Below are positions 55,388 through 63,875 of a stretch of 64,000 bases of DNA, piece by piece; position 1 is the first letter of the stretch; every line of letters begins with the position of its first letter. The stretch covers positions 62,001 to 126,000 of the forward strand of contig VGXE01000002.1 in NCBI GenBank assembly GCA_016873455.1. The letters are read 5' to 3'. The DNA comes from Nitrospira sp. (lineage in GTDB: Bacteria; Nitrospirota; Nitrospiria; Nitrospirales; Nitrospiraceae). A program made the position numbers and the translations under genes. A model generated the notes under the pieces. It did not search any database. It worked only from the letters and a program-made list of their open reading frames with translations, and was not told the origin of the DNA.

Positions 55388-55495
55388 CATCATTCATGAA
55401 CGTTTCCACTGCACCCGCCGATACTCCGCTACGACAAGCCTGGCCGCGGTGTTCGCACGACCAGGCGGGCAGGCGCACCCGTCACGACCTCTGGA
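55388..55495 (+). repeat. Truncated copy of the 216-bp MITE-like element
   Basis: About 108 bp matching the left half of the element at 61015-61230 (CATTCATGAAC, CCGCCGATAC, GGCCGCG, GGGCAGGC in order, roughly 85 percent identical by eye). The right half and second terminal repeat are absent. The sixA stop codon on the minus strand lies within it. Confidence 0.8.
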
Positions 55496-56012
55496 TCGAG
55501 GTCGCGGCCTTTCCGTTCCCCAATATCCGCAACTGCATCGGCTGAAGCCACCACCGGAGTTTCCCTTGGCCCGGCGTGGGACCATCCGGCAGATGGATGA
55601 GCGCGGCTCCGGATTTTTTGAGTGCCAGACCGGTGATCGGTTTCCCGACGAGCAGGACGCCTGCCACCCCTCCCAGCAGAGGCTCGTGGCCCACGCAGAC
55701 CACCGTCGACTCCGCAGGCATCGAGCGGAGCCAGGCTACGACCTGTTCCGGCGACGCGCCGGGGGCGAGTTCGTCGCGCGTCTCGACCTTGAGGGTGGGA
55801 CAGACGGCGGAGCGCAACAGGCGGGCCGTGTCATATGCGCGGACCATCGGGCTGCTGCACAGGCGGGTTGGCCTGCACCCCAGTGCGGCCAATCCGGCAG
55901 CTGCTTGGCGGACACGTTTTTTTCCCTTTTCGGTCAAGGGCCGATTCTCTTCCGAGCCGTCCCACTGCTCGGCTTCGACCGCGATCCCGTGCCTGACGAG
56001 TAAACAATCCAT
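55482..56012 (-). CDS. sixA: Phosphohistidine phosphatase SixA
   Basis: 176 residues, histidine phosphatase fold. LVRHG at the start, ENRPLTEKGKKR, SSPMVRAYDTA and VGHEPLL motifs. Removes phosphate from histidine phosphotransfer proteins. ATG at 56012 with GGAG eight bases upstream; a TTG one codon earlier is rejected. Its last residues are encoded in the truncated repeat, so the C-terminus may have been altered by the element. Confidence 0.88.
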   Translation of the reverse strand: MDCLLVRHGIAVEAEQWDGSEENRPLTEKGKKRVRQAAAGLAALGCRPTRLCSSPMVRAYDTARLLRSAVCPTLKVETRDELAPGASPEQVVAWLRSMPAESTVVCVGHEPLLGGVAGVLLVGKPITGLALKKSGAALIHLPDGPTPGQGKLRWWLQPMQLRILGNGKAATSIQRS

Positions 56013-56190
56013 CAACGGCTCCGTCTGGTGCGCGTCAAGAGGTGATCGTACGTGTTTAGGGCTGTCCTGACAAGGATCTGCCCTCTGCGACTAATTCACA
56101 CCAGGACTCCAAGTCAGAAAGCAACGGCTTGGGTTGGTAATGGGCCTGGTTTTGAGGAGCGAAGGCTAGACTTCAATCGGAGCGAGACTC

Positions 56191-56898
56191 TCACGCCATT
56201 CCCTGATCCGACAGTTTGTAGCCCAGCGATTTCACCGAAATGATGGCGTGGTCGAGCATTGGGATCTTGAGCTTCAACCGGCGGATATGCACATCCACCG
56301 TTCGCGTCGTCCCATAATAATCATACCCCCACACGGCGTTGAGCAGCACATCGCGGGTCAGTACGCGGCCCGGATGACGCAACAAGTGTTCGAGCAAGCC
56401 GAATTCTTTAGCCGTCAGCGACACCTCTTTCCCGCTCACGGTCACTTCGTGTCGGGATAGGTCCATGGCAAGCGGGCCGAATTTGAAGGCTGATTGCCGG
56501 TCGTCAGGCTCCCGGCCGAGTCGGCGGAAGAGGGCTTTCACTCGAGCCACCAGCGTTTTGGGACTGAACGGCTTTGTGACATACTCGTCGGCGCCGAGTT
56601 CCAGCCCGACGATGATATCTGACTCCTCCGCCTTCGCGGTGAGCATAAGGATCGGGAGCAAAGCGGTATCCGGGGCACTTCGAATCTTCTTACAGATCTC
56701 TGTGCCATCCATTTCGGGGAGCATCAGGTCGAGAATAACAAGGTCTGGATGCTCGGACTTTAACAGTTTCAGGGCCTCGCCCCCTGACTTCGCGACGCTG
56801 GTCTGAAACCCTTCCTTCTCCAGGTAGAATTTCACCAACTGTGCGATATCCGCCTCATCTTCAACGATCAGGATCTTCTTGGGGGCTTTATCCGACAT
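56191..56898 (-). CDS. OmpR/PhoB-family response regulator
   Basis: 235 residues. Receiver domain with acidic pocket EDE, phosphoacceptor Asp in VILDLMLPEMDG and Lys in TKPFSP, then a winged helix (VSLTAKEFGLLEHLLRHPGRVLTRDVLLNAVWGYDYYGTTRTVDVHIRR, cut here at the domain level). No sensor kinase is adjacent. PsiE and CBS genes follow upstream on the same strand. GGTGGAAG precedes the ATG at 56898. Confidence 0.9.
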   Translation of the reverse strand: MSDKAPKKILIVEDEADIAQLVKFYLEKEGFQTSVAKSGGEALKLLKSEHPDLVILDLMLPEMDGTEICKKIRSAPDTALLPILMLTAKAEESDIIVGLELGADEYVTKPFSPKTLVARVKALFRRLGREPDDRQSAFKFGPLAMDLSRHEVTVSGKEVSLTAKEFGLLEHLLRHPGRVLTRDVLLNAVWGYDYYGTTRTVDVHIRRLKLKIPMLDHAIISVKSLGYKLSDQGMA

Positions 56899-56944
56899 GC
56901 TTCCACCATGCAGACGTGTAGGAGAGCTTGTGCTGCTCAGCGAA

Positions 56945-57139
56945 TCAAGCGAGCGCTCGTAATTCGTATTCGAAGCCACGCCGCTGCAGCCGAATCAATG
57001 CGTGACGGCTGAGATCGTCCACGAGCAAGAACACCTGGTTCCAGGTGAGCTCGGGGAAGCAAGCCGGGAGCTCTTCAAGCGAGATACACTGCCGTTCTTG
57101 AACGAGCGTCAGTAGCTTAGCCGAAGACTGTTGAGTCAT
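56945..57139 (-). CDS. Small winged-helix-like protein
   Basis: 64 residues: AKLLTLVQERQCISLEELP, LTWNQVFLLVDDLSRHALI and LQRRGFEYELRAL form a compact helix-turn-helix with a wing. No family assigned. Lies 46 bp before the response-regulator start on the same strand, so it may be cotranscribed and modulate it. Confidence 0.6.
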   Translation of the reverse strand: MTQQSSAKLLTLVQERQCISLEELPACFPELTWNQVFLLVDDLSRHALIRLQRRGFEYELRALA

Positions 57140-57156
57140 TGCACGCCTCCCATATG

Positions 57157-57654
57157 TTAGAGATCAACGCGCACAGGATCGTCAGGCCCTGTGCGCAGTG
57201 TCGGACTCCATCGAACAGCCATGACGCGAACCGCGCTGAGAATCAGCAGAATCCCGCTGAGAGCCGCCAGTGCTTGCCAGTCTCCCCCTTTGAACCATTG
57301 GGAGATGACTTCGGTCAGCATGACGACCAGGATCGTATCCACGATGAATGTCACCTTGACGCGACCCTCCTGGAAGTAGGTGACAGTGGTTTTGAACACC
57401 TCGACGAGGGCCAGCAACATGAGTATGTTGACGATAACTTGGCGCAGGACAACCTCGGACGAATGATCAAGGAGGAGCCGAATGTCCCATAACGTCTTCA
57501 GCGCCCCGCCGGTGAGGGCGGTTAAGAGCGTAACAATCACCAAACTGAGCACCCCTTTCATGCCTCTGCTCCATACTTCTTGGAGATCGAGGTGGGTGAG
57601 CCGGTGCCATAAGACTTCACCGTCAAACAGACGGACTGCTTCGAGGTTCGGCAT
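57157..57654 (-). CDS. psiE: PsiE-like membrane protein
   Basis: 165 residues with four hydrophobic segments (GVLSLVIVTLLTALTGG, VVLRQVIVNILMLLALVEVF, VTFIVDTILVVMLTEVI, LAALSGILLILSAVRVMAV), the layout of phosphate-starvation-inducible PsiE. The ExFK-type motif VEVFKTTVTYF is present. AAAGGAAG precedes the ATG at 57654. Near a PhoB-like regulator, which fits phosphate control, though no Pho box was recognised. Confidence 0.8.
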   Translation of the reverse strand: MPNLEAVRLFDGEVLWHRLTHLDLQEVWSRGMKGVLSLVIVTLLTALTGGALKTLWDIRLLLDHSSEVVLRQVIVNILMLLALVEVFKTTVTYFQEGRVKVTFIVDTILVVMLTEVISQWFKGGDWQALAALSGILLILSAVRVMAVRWSPTLRTGPDDPVRVDL

Positions 57655-57892
57655 GACTTCCTTTCGATTTCTCGTTGAACATGAAGATATCGCGCTCTCG
57701 TTCCAAGGCGATGACGAGGAGGTAAAGGTCTTGTTAACTGCATTGGCCCACTTAGGAGGGTTGTGGTGCCTGTCGAATCGGAAGGGTAAAGGCGATCCGC
57801 CCTTGCATGGAAAAGGCGAAGGGACGTGATCGGGCGAAATGAACAATTGGATAGAGGCTGCCCAGGATAGCAGGCAGCCAGTCCACGAAGCC

Positions 57893-58276
57893 TCAAAAGT
57901 CGTCGATGGAGACCGGTCGGAGAAAGTCCCGAACCGATACCAATCCGATGAGCGCTCCCCCCTTGGTCACACCGAGGTGGAGGGTGTGATGCTTGTCCAT
58001 GAGGTCGGCGGCTTCCGTCAATGGCCGCCTCTCCTCAATGCCCGGCACGGGGCTACTCATGATCTCTTCCACAGGCACAAAGTACGGTGCTCTTTCCGCT
58101 CCCACGAACTTCTTGACGATATCCGATTCGGTCAGGATGCCAACAATTTTCGCTTTGCGTGTAATGAGCACGCTCTCCACATTACACACCCGCATTAATC
58201 TTGCGGCCTCGACGACCGAGGTGCCCGCCTCTACTGTCACCGGCTCTGTCCGCATTAAGTTGCCTACAGTCACCAT
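57893..58276 (-). CDS. CBS-pair protein
   Basis: 127 residues, two CBS repeats (LMRTEPVTVEAGTSVVEAA and IMSSPVPGIEERRPLTEAA) and nothing else. Probably binds an adenine nucleotide and acts on a partner. GGAGG five bases before the ATG at 58276 decides this start; the ATG at 58288 lies upstream of that ribosome site. TATATATA sequence lies just before it. Confidence 0.85.
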   Translation of the reverse strand: MVTVGNLMRTEPVTVEAGTSVVEAARLMRVCNVESVLITRKAKIVGILTESDIVKKFVGAERAPYFVPVEEIMSSPVPGIEERRPLTEAADLMDKHHTLHLGVTKGGALIGLVSVRDFLRPVSIDDF

Positions 58277-58497
58277 CTGATCCTCCATTTATATATATTT
58301 GTGTATTGCTAGCAGGGTACCAACGTGTTGTTGCGGAAGTGTTAGGCAGGTGTTTCAAGCTGGTTAACTTATCGAGGAAGAAGGAGGATGAATGCTCTTT
58401 CCTCACGAGAGCCGGTGGGGCGCGCGTTCCCCATTCCGACTCTCGTCTGATCGTGTCCATTCACTGTCGAGACTCCTCTGCGTACAAGCCTCTTGGC

Positions 58498-58581
58498 CTA
58501 ATCGCGCCACGTCAATACCAATGTGTACGTGAGTCCCACCATGGTGCTCAGCAAGAGCACTTCGATCATCCATGTCGCCAT
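58498..58581 (-). CDS. 27-residue single-pass membrane peptide
   Basis: Reads MATWMIEVLLLSTMVGLTYT then LVLTWRD. Residues 5-24 form one hydrophobic helix, with an acidic residue early and Arg-Asp at the end. GGGAGGTGA lies six bases before the ATG, an excellent ribosome site for such a short frame. Small proteins of this kind (KdpF, CydX, YohP type) stabilise larger membrane complexes. Partner unknown. Predicted here from ribosome site and hydrophobicity. Confidence 0.5.
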   Translation of the reverse strand: MATWMIEVLLLSTMVGLTYTLVLTWRD

Positions 58582-58811
58582 CGTTGCTCACCTCCCTTCT
58601 CGTTGCGACCGTGTCGTCTGTAGTTAGCACCATCCCGATCGTCACGAGGCAATCCTATCGAGCGAATGTGTCTTCCTGCTCGCGATCGTGCTAATTCTGG
58701 GTAAACAAAAGACTGGGCTTGTGATGACCAGGACAGTGGGTGAGCAGTGATGGTCGTCCAGCGTGGCCGTCGCCCACGTTCGTTCAATTGATTGAGGGCA
58801 GGGCGGGAAGA

Positions 58812-59036
58812 TCAGAGTCGTTCAATGTCAGCTGCGAGCGTGCGGTCAAGCCGTTTCAACAAGGCTTGCCCCCTGCGCGTCCCGTTTCCTAACCGCGAGG
58901 CGCGCTGATTGTTCTTTCGAGGAATCCAGCCTTTGTACAATCTCCAACTCGGAGATGGGCGTGTCTCCATGAGCGCTTGCTGGACAGGAAGCAACGATGT
59001 GCGGAAGGTTCGAGCGTCATCGTCATTCAAAATCAT
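58812..59036 (-). CDS. Small hypothetical protein
   Basis: 74 residues, acidic start (MILNDDDARTF) then basic (KGWIPRKNNQRASRLGNGTRRG), ending LDRTLAADIERL. AGGAGGG six bases before the ATG supports translation. No recognised family. Confidence 0.45.
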   Translation of the reverse strand: MILNDDDARTFRTSLLPVQQALMETRPSPSWRLYKGWIPRKNNQRASRLGNGTRRGQALLKRLDRTLAADIERL

Positions 59037-59178
59037 TGTCCATCCCTCCTGAGTGACACAGATGGTGACAACGATGACGATCGTGCGTTAGGGCCGAGTT
59101 ACATGGACGTTACAGGGGAATAAACTTTTGCACGGAAAGATGCAGAAATCTGGGGGGCAATACCGCGAGTGATCCTGC

Positions 59179-60909
59179 TTACGCAATGGGCTCGTTGAGC
59201 CTGATCGTATAGAGGTAGTGATACAAGCCTGCGCGCTCCATCAGTTGCGTGTGTGTACCTTCTTCCACCAGCTTGCCTTTATCCAGCACCAGAATGCGGT
59301 CGGCGCGTTGGATGGTCGATAGTCGGTGGGCGACCACGAAGGTCGTCCGTCCCTTCATCAGGCGATCAAGGGCGTCCTGTACCAGCCGCTCCGATTCGGT
59401 ATCGAGCGACGAAGTGGCTTCATCTAACAACAAGATACGCGGGTTTTTGAGGATCGCCCGCGCGATCGCGATGCGCTGGCGCTGTCCGCCTGACAGGTTG
59501 ACGCCTTTTTCACCAACGATGGTGCGATAGCCGTCGGGAAGACCTGTAATGAAGTCATGGGCATGCGCGGCCTTGGCGGCTTCCTGCACTGCCGGGTCAT
59601 CCGCATCGGGATTTCCATACCGGATATTGTCGAGGATCGTTCCGCCGAACAGAATCGTTTCTTGGGGCACGAGCGCCAATTGCCGATACCAGCTTTCGAC
59701 GTTCGCCTGGCGGAGATTCTTGCCGTCGACGGTAATGTGCCCTTCTGTGGGATCATAGAAGCGATGTAACAGGTTGATCACGGTCGTCTTGCCCGCGCCG
59801 GTCGGGCCGACCAGGGCGACGACCTCGCCGGGCTTGGCTTCGAAGGACAGGTGCGAGAGAACAGGGTGGCGAGGGTCGTACGAGAAGCTGACGTCTTCAA
59901 AGTGCACGGCGCCGTCGACCGATGAGACAACGTGTGCACCGGGCTGATCGTGAATGTCCGGGTTCACGTCAAGAATCTCAAACACCCGCTGCATCGCGCC
60001 CTGAGCTTCTTTGATTTGTGCGAAGACGCGGGCCCCTGAGCTGAAGGGGCCTATCAGAATGCCGGCAAATAGCACGAAGGCAAACAGATCGCCGGGGGTG
60101 ACTGTGCCGTCGATGACTTGCCGGCCCCCATACCACATCACGGCGGCGGCAGCTGAAAACGTGAGCAGGCTGATGGCGGGAATAAACAGCGCCATGATTC
60201 CTGCGCGTCGCATGGTGAGTTGCAGCGTGCGGTCAATCTGGGCCGAGAAGCGTGTCTCTTCCCGTTTGGTCTGGACGAACGATTTGACGATGCGGATGCC
60301 GGAGATCACTTCCTCCGCCAGCGTGCTGAGGGCGGCGGTATGGTCCTGCATAGACGTGGAGAGCGCTTTGAGCCTGCGGCCGAACAGTTTCGCGACCAGC
60401 ACCAGCACCGGCAGAAGGAGCAGGATCAAGAGGCAGAGCCGCCAATTCATGGTGAGGAGAAAGGCGATGCCTCCCACGAGCGTCACCAGCTGTTTGGCGC
60501 TGTCGATGGGGGTTTCCGTCACGACGGTTTGGATGACGGTCACGTCGCTCATCAGGCGCGAGAGCAATTCGCCGGTGCGGCGGCGCGCAAAAAATCGGAG
60601 GTCGAGCGTCTGCAAGTGGGCGAAGAGGTGCCGGCGAAAATCGGCGACGATTCGCTGGGAGACCCAGGCCGTTAGATAACTATGGCCCATTGAACACAGA
60701 CCTTGCAGCAGCACGAGTCCCATAAAGACCGCGATCAGCTCTGTCATCTGCTCGGCATCGTGACGCACGGTGATGACATCCCACAGGAGCCCGGCCAGGC
60801 GGAGCAGGGCGAGGTTGACCGCCGCCACACCCATGACCAAGAGTCCGGCTGCAAGCATGCGTGGCACGTAGGGCCGCACGAACGGCAAAAATCGTCTGAA
60901 CATCAGCAT
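59179..60909 (-). CDS. MsbA-like ABC exporter
   Basis: 576 residues: six-helix membrane domain followed by an intact ATPase: Walker A GPTGAGKTT, Q-loop VPQET, signature LSGGQ, Walker B LLLDEATSSLD, H-loop AHRLS. A half-transporter that works as a homodimer, of the MsbA/multidrug lipid-flippase group. A useful contrast to the degenerate exporter at 40.7 kb. ATG at 60909 or 60903; the ribosome site is weak. Confidence 0.92.
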   Translation of the reverse strand: MLMFRRFLPFVRPYVPRMLAAGLLVMGVAAVNLALLRLAGLLWDVITVRHDAEQMTELIAVFMGLVLLQGLCSMGHSYLTAWVSQRIVADFRRHLFAHLQTLDLRFFARRRTGELLSRLMSDVTVIQTVVTETPIDSAKQLVTLVGGIAFLLTMNWRLCLLILLLLPVLVLVAKLFGRRLKALSTSMQDHTAALSTLAEEVISGIRIVKSFVQTKREETRFSAQIDRTLQLTMRRAGIMALFIPAISLLTFSAAAAVMWYGGRQVIDGTVTPGDLFAFVLFAGILIGPFSSGARVFAQIKEAQGAMQRVFEILDVNPDIHDQPGAHVVSSVDGAVHFEDVSFSYDPRHPVLSHLSFEAKPGEVVALVGPTGAGKTTVINLLHRFYDPTEGHITVDGKNLRQANVESWYRQLALVPQETILFGGTILDNIRYGNPDADDPAVQEAAKAAHAHDFITGLPDGYRTIVGEKGVNLSGGQRQRIAIARAILKNPRILLLDEATSSLDTESERLVQDALDRLMKGRTTFVVAHRLSTIQRADRILVLDKGKLVEEGTHTQLMERAGLYHYLYTIRLNEPIA

Positions 60910-61014
60910 GGCGGACAACAGTGGGTGGTGACGGATTGGTGCGGATGTTTGGCTGACGGGAGCATGCGACAGCGGACGCCGGACGCAGCACGGACGGGAG
61001 CGGTCACTGGCGAG

Positions 61015-61230
61015 CTAGCCCGCATAATTCATGAACATTTCTACTGCAACCGCCGATACGCCGCTGCGACCAGCTTGGCCGCGTGCTTCGCGCGGCCAGC
61101 GGGCAGGCTCGCCCTTCGTGACCTCCACATACTGTTTCAAGTATGCGTCGGGCTCTCAGGGCTCCGCATGCCCGTCTCGCCTGGCGTCTTGGCGGTTTCG
61201 TCACGAACCGTCATGAATAATGCGGGCTAG
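61015..61230. mobile_element. MITE-like 216-bp element
   Basis: Twenty-base terminal inverted repeats: CTAGCCCGCATAATTCATGA (61015-61034) and its complement at 61211-61230, one mismatch. Both ends carry CTAG. Inside is a second GC-rich hairpin region, no coding sequence. A truncated relative lies at 55388-55495. It supplies the stop codon of the DUF6812-like gene. The remaining part of the 60910-61226 gap shows nothing. Confidence 0.8.
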
Positions 61231-61439
61231 AGTTGTACGACGGACTCGATGAGGTTCTTGTTGATCGCCACAAAGTCGGACCGCTCTTTGTCGTCGATCA
61301 CGACGTCGGTCAGGCTGATGAACAGACGCACTTCCTCGTTGATCGCGTCGGAGACACGATTGCGCATCGGAGGGACCAGGAAATCGCCCACATACGTGCA
61401 ATTGACCGTCCGGATGCGGACTTTCCTTCCTTCGGGCAC
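61227..61439 (-). CDS. DUF6812-like small protein
   Basis: 70 residues: VRIRTVNCTYVGDFLVPPMRNRVSDAINEEVRLFISLTDVVIDDKERSDFVAINKNLIESVV (shown in outline by its motifs RVSDAINE, LFISLTDV and FVAINKNLIESV), matching my recollection of DUF6812. GTG start with GGGAGG five bases upstream. The stop TAG lies in the terminal repeat of the adjoining element. Downstream of the COX24-like gene, same strand. Confidence 0.65.
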   Translation of the reverse strand: MPEGRKVRIRTVNCTYVGDFLVPPMRNRVSDAINEEVRLFISLTDVVIDDKERSDFVAINKNLIESVVQL

Positions 61440-61466
61440 AGCCTCCTCCCTGGTGATGGACTGTGG

Positions 61467-61562
61467 CTAGCTCTTGCGCCGAAGGAATTTTTGACGCTGG
61501 CGCAGCTTCTTGTACTTGTGCTTGCGCATTTTTTTTCGGCGTTTTTTCAGTACACTCGACAT
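61467..61562 (-). CDS. 31-residue bS22/COX24 (AURKAIP1)-like ribosomal protein
   Basis: Sequence begins MSSVLKKRRKKMRKHKYKK and ends LRQRQKFLRRKS, almost entirely Lys, Arg and aromatic residues. It matches the AURKAIP1/COX24 domain, the same small basic peptide as mycobacterial bS22 and mitochondrial mS38, which binds the 30S decoding-site region. AGGAGAA lies about seven bases before the ATG. Too short for most gene callers. Confidence 0.85.
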   Translation of the reverse strand: MSSVLKKRRKKMRKHKYKKLRQRQKFLRRKS

Positions 61563-61675
61563 GTTGTAATTCTCCTGGGGGGCGGAGTCTAGAGGCTTTC
61601 GGCGCAAAATGCAAGTGAATGCCGGTGGTTGGTCCGGATCGAACATTGGCCCGGAGGGGCATAGCAGTCTCTCTC

Positions 61676-61705
61676 TTGACCCCTCGTTTGCCGACTTTCT
61701 ATACT
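61676..61705 (+). promoter_or_regulatory. Promoter giving a probably leaderless mRNA
   Basis: TTGACC (61676-61681), 18-bp spacer, TATACT (61700-61705). The next gene starts with ATG at 61712, where transcription itself is expected to begin. Confidence 0.6.
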
Positions 61706-61711
61706 GCAGTC

Positions 61712-62233
61712 ATGAACTGGTATTGGCCGTTGGGTACGTTCTCGCGCTGGTCATTCGTCGGATGGATCGCCGTGCTCGTTGTGGCGGCCGGCGCCTGTTC
61801 ATCCAAAGCTCCGCCATACCCGTCTGATCATGCACGCATCCAGCGCATCGATCGGGCGGTGGACGCGTTACGGAGTGCCTACCAAACGAAGGATTATTCG
61901 TCGTTCAAGTCCCTTATGCTGCAGGAGGAGTCCCTGGATGTCTTGCGAAGGAACGCCAAAGCCGACTTTGATGCGTTTCACTCGATCTCCCTCGAATTCA
62001 AGATCGAACGGATCATGATCGAGGGCGAGAGTATTGATGTGTATGTCCGCTGGCAGGGGCTCTGGAAGAAAACGTCCGAGGAACTGGGGACACGCCAGCG
62101 CGGTCATGCGCGTTTTCAATGGACCGGGACCGGTACGATTTTGCTCCGCGCGGCTCAGGGCGATCTGCCGTTCGGCATGATAGCCAAACAAGCGTTGTCC
62201 GAGTCCCTTCCCTCCCAGCCCGGTGTGCAGTAG
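61712..62233 (+). CDS. Hypothetical lipoprotein
   Basis: 173 residues. Hydrophobic signal (WSFVGWIAVLVVAAGAC) with lipobox AAGAC, then a domain reading RIDRAVDALRSAYQTKDYSSFKSLM ... DVYVRWQGLWKK, resembling NTF2-like or SnoaL-like helices and strands. Function unknown. No Shine-Dalgarno. The end overlaps nothing; nadB starts 7 bp later. Confidence 0.65.
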   Translation: MNWYWPLGTFSRWSFVGWIAVLVVAAGACSSKAPPYPSDHARIQRIDRAVDALRSAYQTKDYSSFKSLMLQEESLDVLRRNAKADFDAFHSISLEFKIERIMIEGESIDVYVRWQGLWKKTSEELGTRQRGHARFQWTGTGTILLRAAQGDLPFGMIAKQALSESLPSQPGVQ

Positions 62234-62240
62234 CGATCCG

Positions 62241-63875
62241 ATGCGGCGTCTTCCTCCACAAGCGGACTTTCTCGTGATCGGCAGCGGGGTCGCCGGTCTC
62301 CGCGCGGCGCTTGAGCTCAGCCGCGAAGGCCGGGTTGCGATGCTCACCAAGGGCCATCCGTTGCAAAGTAACTCCATTTTTGCACAGGGCGGAGTCGCGG
62401 TGGCGTTGAGCGAGGAAGACGACGTGGCGATCCATTTGACGGATACGATGAAGGCCGGCCATGGATTGTGCCGGCGTGAGGCTGTGCGCGTGCTCGTCGA
62501 GGAAGGGCCGGCTCGGATTCAAGAACTCATTCGATGGGGCGCCAAGTTCGACAAGACAGGCGGAAAGTTTGCCTTTGCGCGAGAAGCGGCGCATAGCCGC
62601 AGCCGAATTCTCCGTGCCCGGGGCGATGCCACGGGCAATGAGATGGTGCGTGTCTTAATGGCGCAGGCCGGTCGGCACAAACGGATCCATCGACTGGACT
62701 ACCATTTCACCGTGGATCTGGTCGTGGAGGATGGCCGGTGTTGCGGAGCGGTCGTGCTGGAGGAACACTCCGGCGAACAGTTCATTCTTCCCGCCAAAGC
62801 GGTTGTGCTTTCGACCGGCGGGGCCGGCCAGATCTATGCCCGAACGACCAACCCGCCGAATGCGACCGGTGACGGGATGGCGATGGCGTTCCGGGCTGGC
62901 GCGCAGCTCCAGGACATGGAGTTCGTCCAATTTCATCCGACGGCGCTCTACGTGCCGTCGAGTCCGCCGTTTCTTTTATCGGAAGCGATGCGGGGTGAAG
63001 GTGGGCAGTTGCGTAATCACACGGGCGAGGCCTTCATGCCGCGCTATCATCCGCTGGGCGCCTTGGCTCCCAGAGACATCGTGGCTCGGGCGATTTGGGC
63101 GGAAATGGCGGCGACCAAATCGCGCCATGTCTACCTCGATGTGACGCACCTGGGGGCTGATTTTGTCAGGCGGCGCTTCCCTACGATTTATTCAACGTGT
63201 CTCCGCTACGACATTGATATTACGGAGGAGTGGATTCCGGTGTCTCCGAGCGCGCATTACATGATGGGAGGAGTCTGGACCGATCCCAATGGTGCGACGA
63301 CGTTGCCCGGCCTCTTTGCCGCCGGTGAGGTGGCGTGCAGCGGTGTGCACGGCGCCAACAGACTTGCGAGCAATTCCTTGTTGGAGGGATTGGTGTTCGG
63401 CATGCGGGCGGGCGCGGCAGCCGTGGCGTGGGCCTCCAACCAAACCCCGCCGGATTTGGCTGGGCGGGCGGCGGCATTGCGGCAGGAGCAACGGCACCGG
63501 CTGGACGATGCGGAAAAATTGCGCAACTCGCTCCGTCGAACCATGTGGGGGCAAGTCGGCATCATTCGCTCTCGTGAGTCGTTGATCCGTGCCACGGCTC
63601 AGCTTTCACGGTGGGCACGCATGGTCTCGAAGGCGTTTGCCACGAGGGCGGACCTTGAGGTGAAAAACATGGTTCAAGTGGCGCTCTGCGTCGCGGAATC
63701 GGCGCTCTGGCGGGAAAACAGTGTGGGCGCTCACTTCCGATCGGACTTCTCCGAAGCCAAGCGGTCAGGTTGGAAGCACCATAGCCAGGTTGCTCTGGGA
63801 CAACCGGCTATTGAACAGGAGAGACGGAAAAGCCGAGGGATTGTGGTGGCGCTGCGGCCTCCTGTGGCGCGATGA
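62241..63875 (+). CDS. nadB: L-aspartate oxidase
   Basis: 544 residues. FAD motif VIGSGVAGLRAAL, substrate-site segments NSIFAQGGVAVAL and HPTALY, the RGEGGQLRNHTGEAFMPRYHP loop, and GANRLASNSLLEGLVFG. Oxidises L-aspartate to iminoaspartate, the first step of NAD synthesis. ATG at 62241 chosen. The C-terminus overlaps the lytic transglycosylase gene on the other strand by 68 bp. Confidence 0.93.
   Translation: MRRLPPQADFLVIGSGVAGLRAALELSREGRVAMLTKGHPLQSNSIFAQGGVAVALSEEDDVAIHLTDTMKAGHGLCRREAVRVLVEEGPARIQELIRWGAKFDKTGGKFAFAREAAHSRSRILRARGDATGNEMVRVLMAQAGRHKRIHRLDYHFTVDLVVEDGRCCGAVVLEEHSGEQFILPAKAVVLSTGGAGQIYARTTNPPNATGDGMAMAFRAGAQLQDMEFVQFHPTALYVPSSPPFLLSEAMRGEGGQLRNHTGEAFMPRYHPLGALAPRDIVARAIWAEMAATKSRHVYLDVTHLGADFVRRRFPTIYSTCLRYDIDITEEWIPVSPSAHYMMGGVWTDPNGATTLPGLFAAGEVACSGVHGANRLASNSLLEGLVFGMRAGAAAVAWASNQTPPDLAGRAAALRQEQRHRLDDAEKLRNSLRRTMWGQVGIIRSRESLIRATAQLSRWARMVSKAFATRADLEVKNMVQVALCVAESALWRENSVGAHFRSDFSEAKRSGWKHHSQVALGQPAIEQERRKSRGIVVALRPPVAR

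Noticed and set aside
55449-56070. Long plus-strand frames over sixA
   Set aside because: The minus-strand protein has clear SixA motifs; the others are antisense shadows.
58391-58455. Short plus-strand frame after GAAGGAGG
   Set aside because: The ribosome site abuts the ATG with no spacing, and the 20-residue product has no features.
61015-61230. CRISPR-like or tRNA-like structure
   Set aside because: Only one pair of inverted repeats, no direct repeats or cloverleaf; best explained as a MITE-like element.
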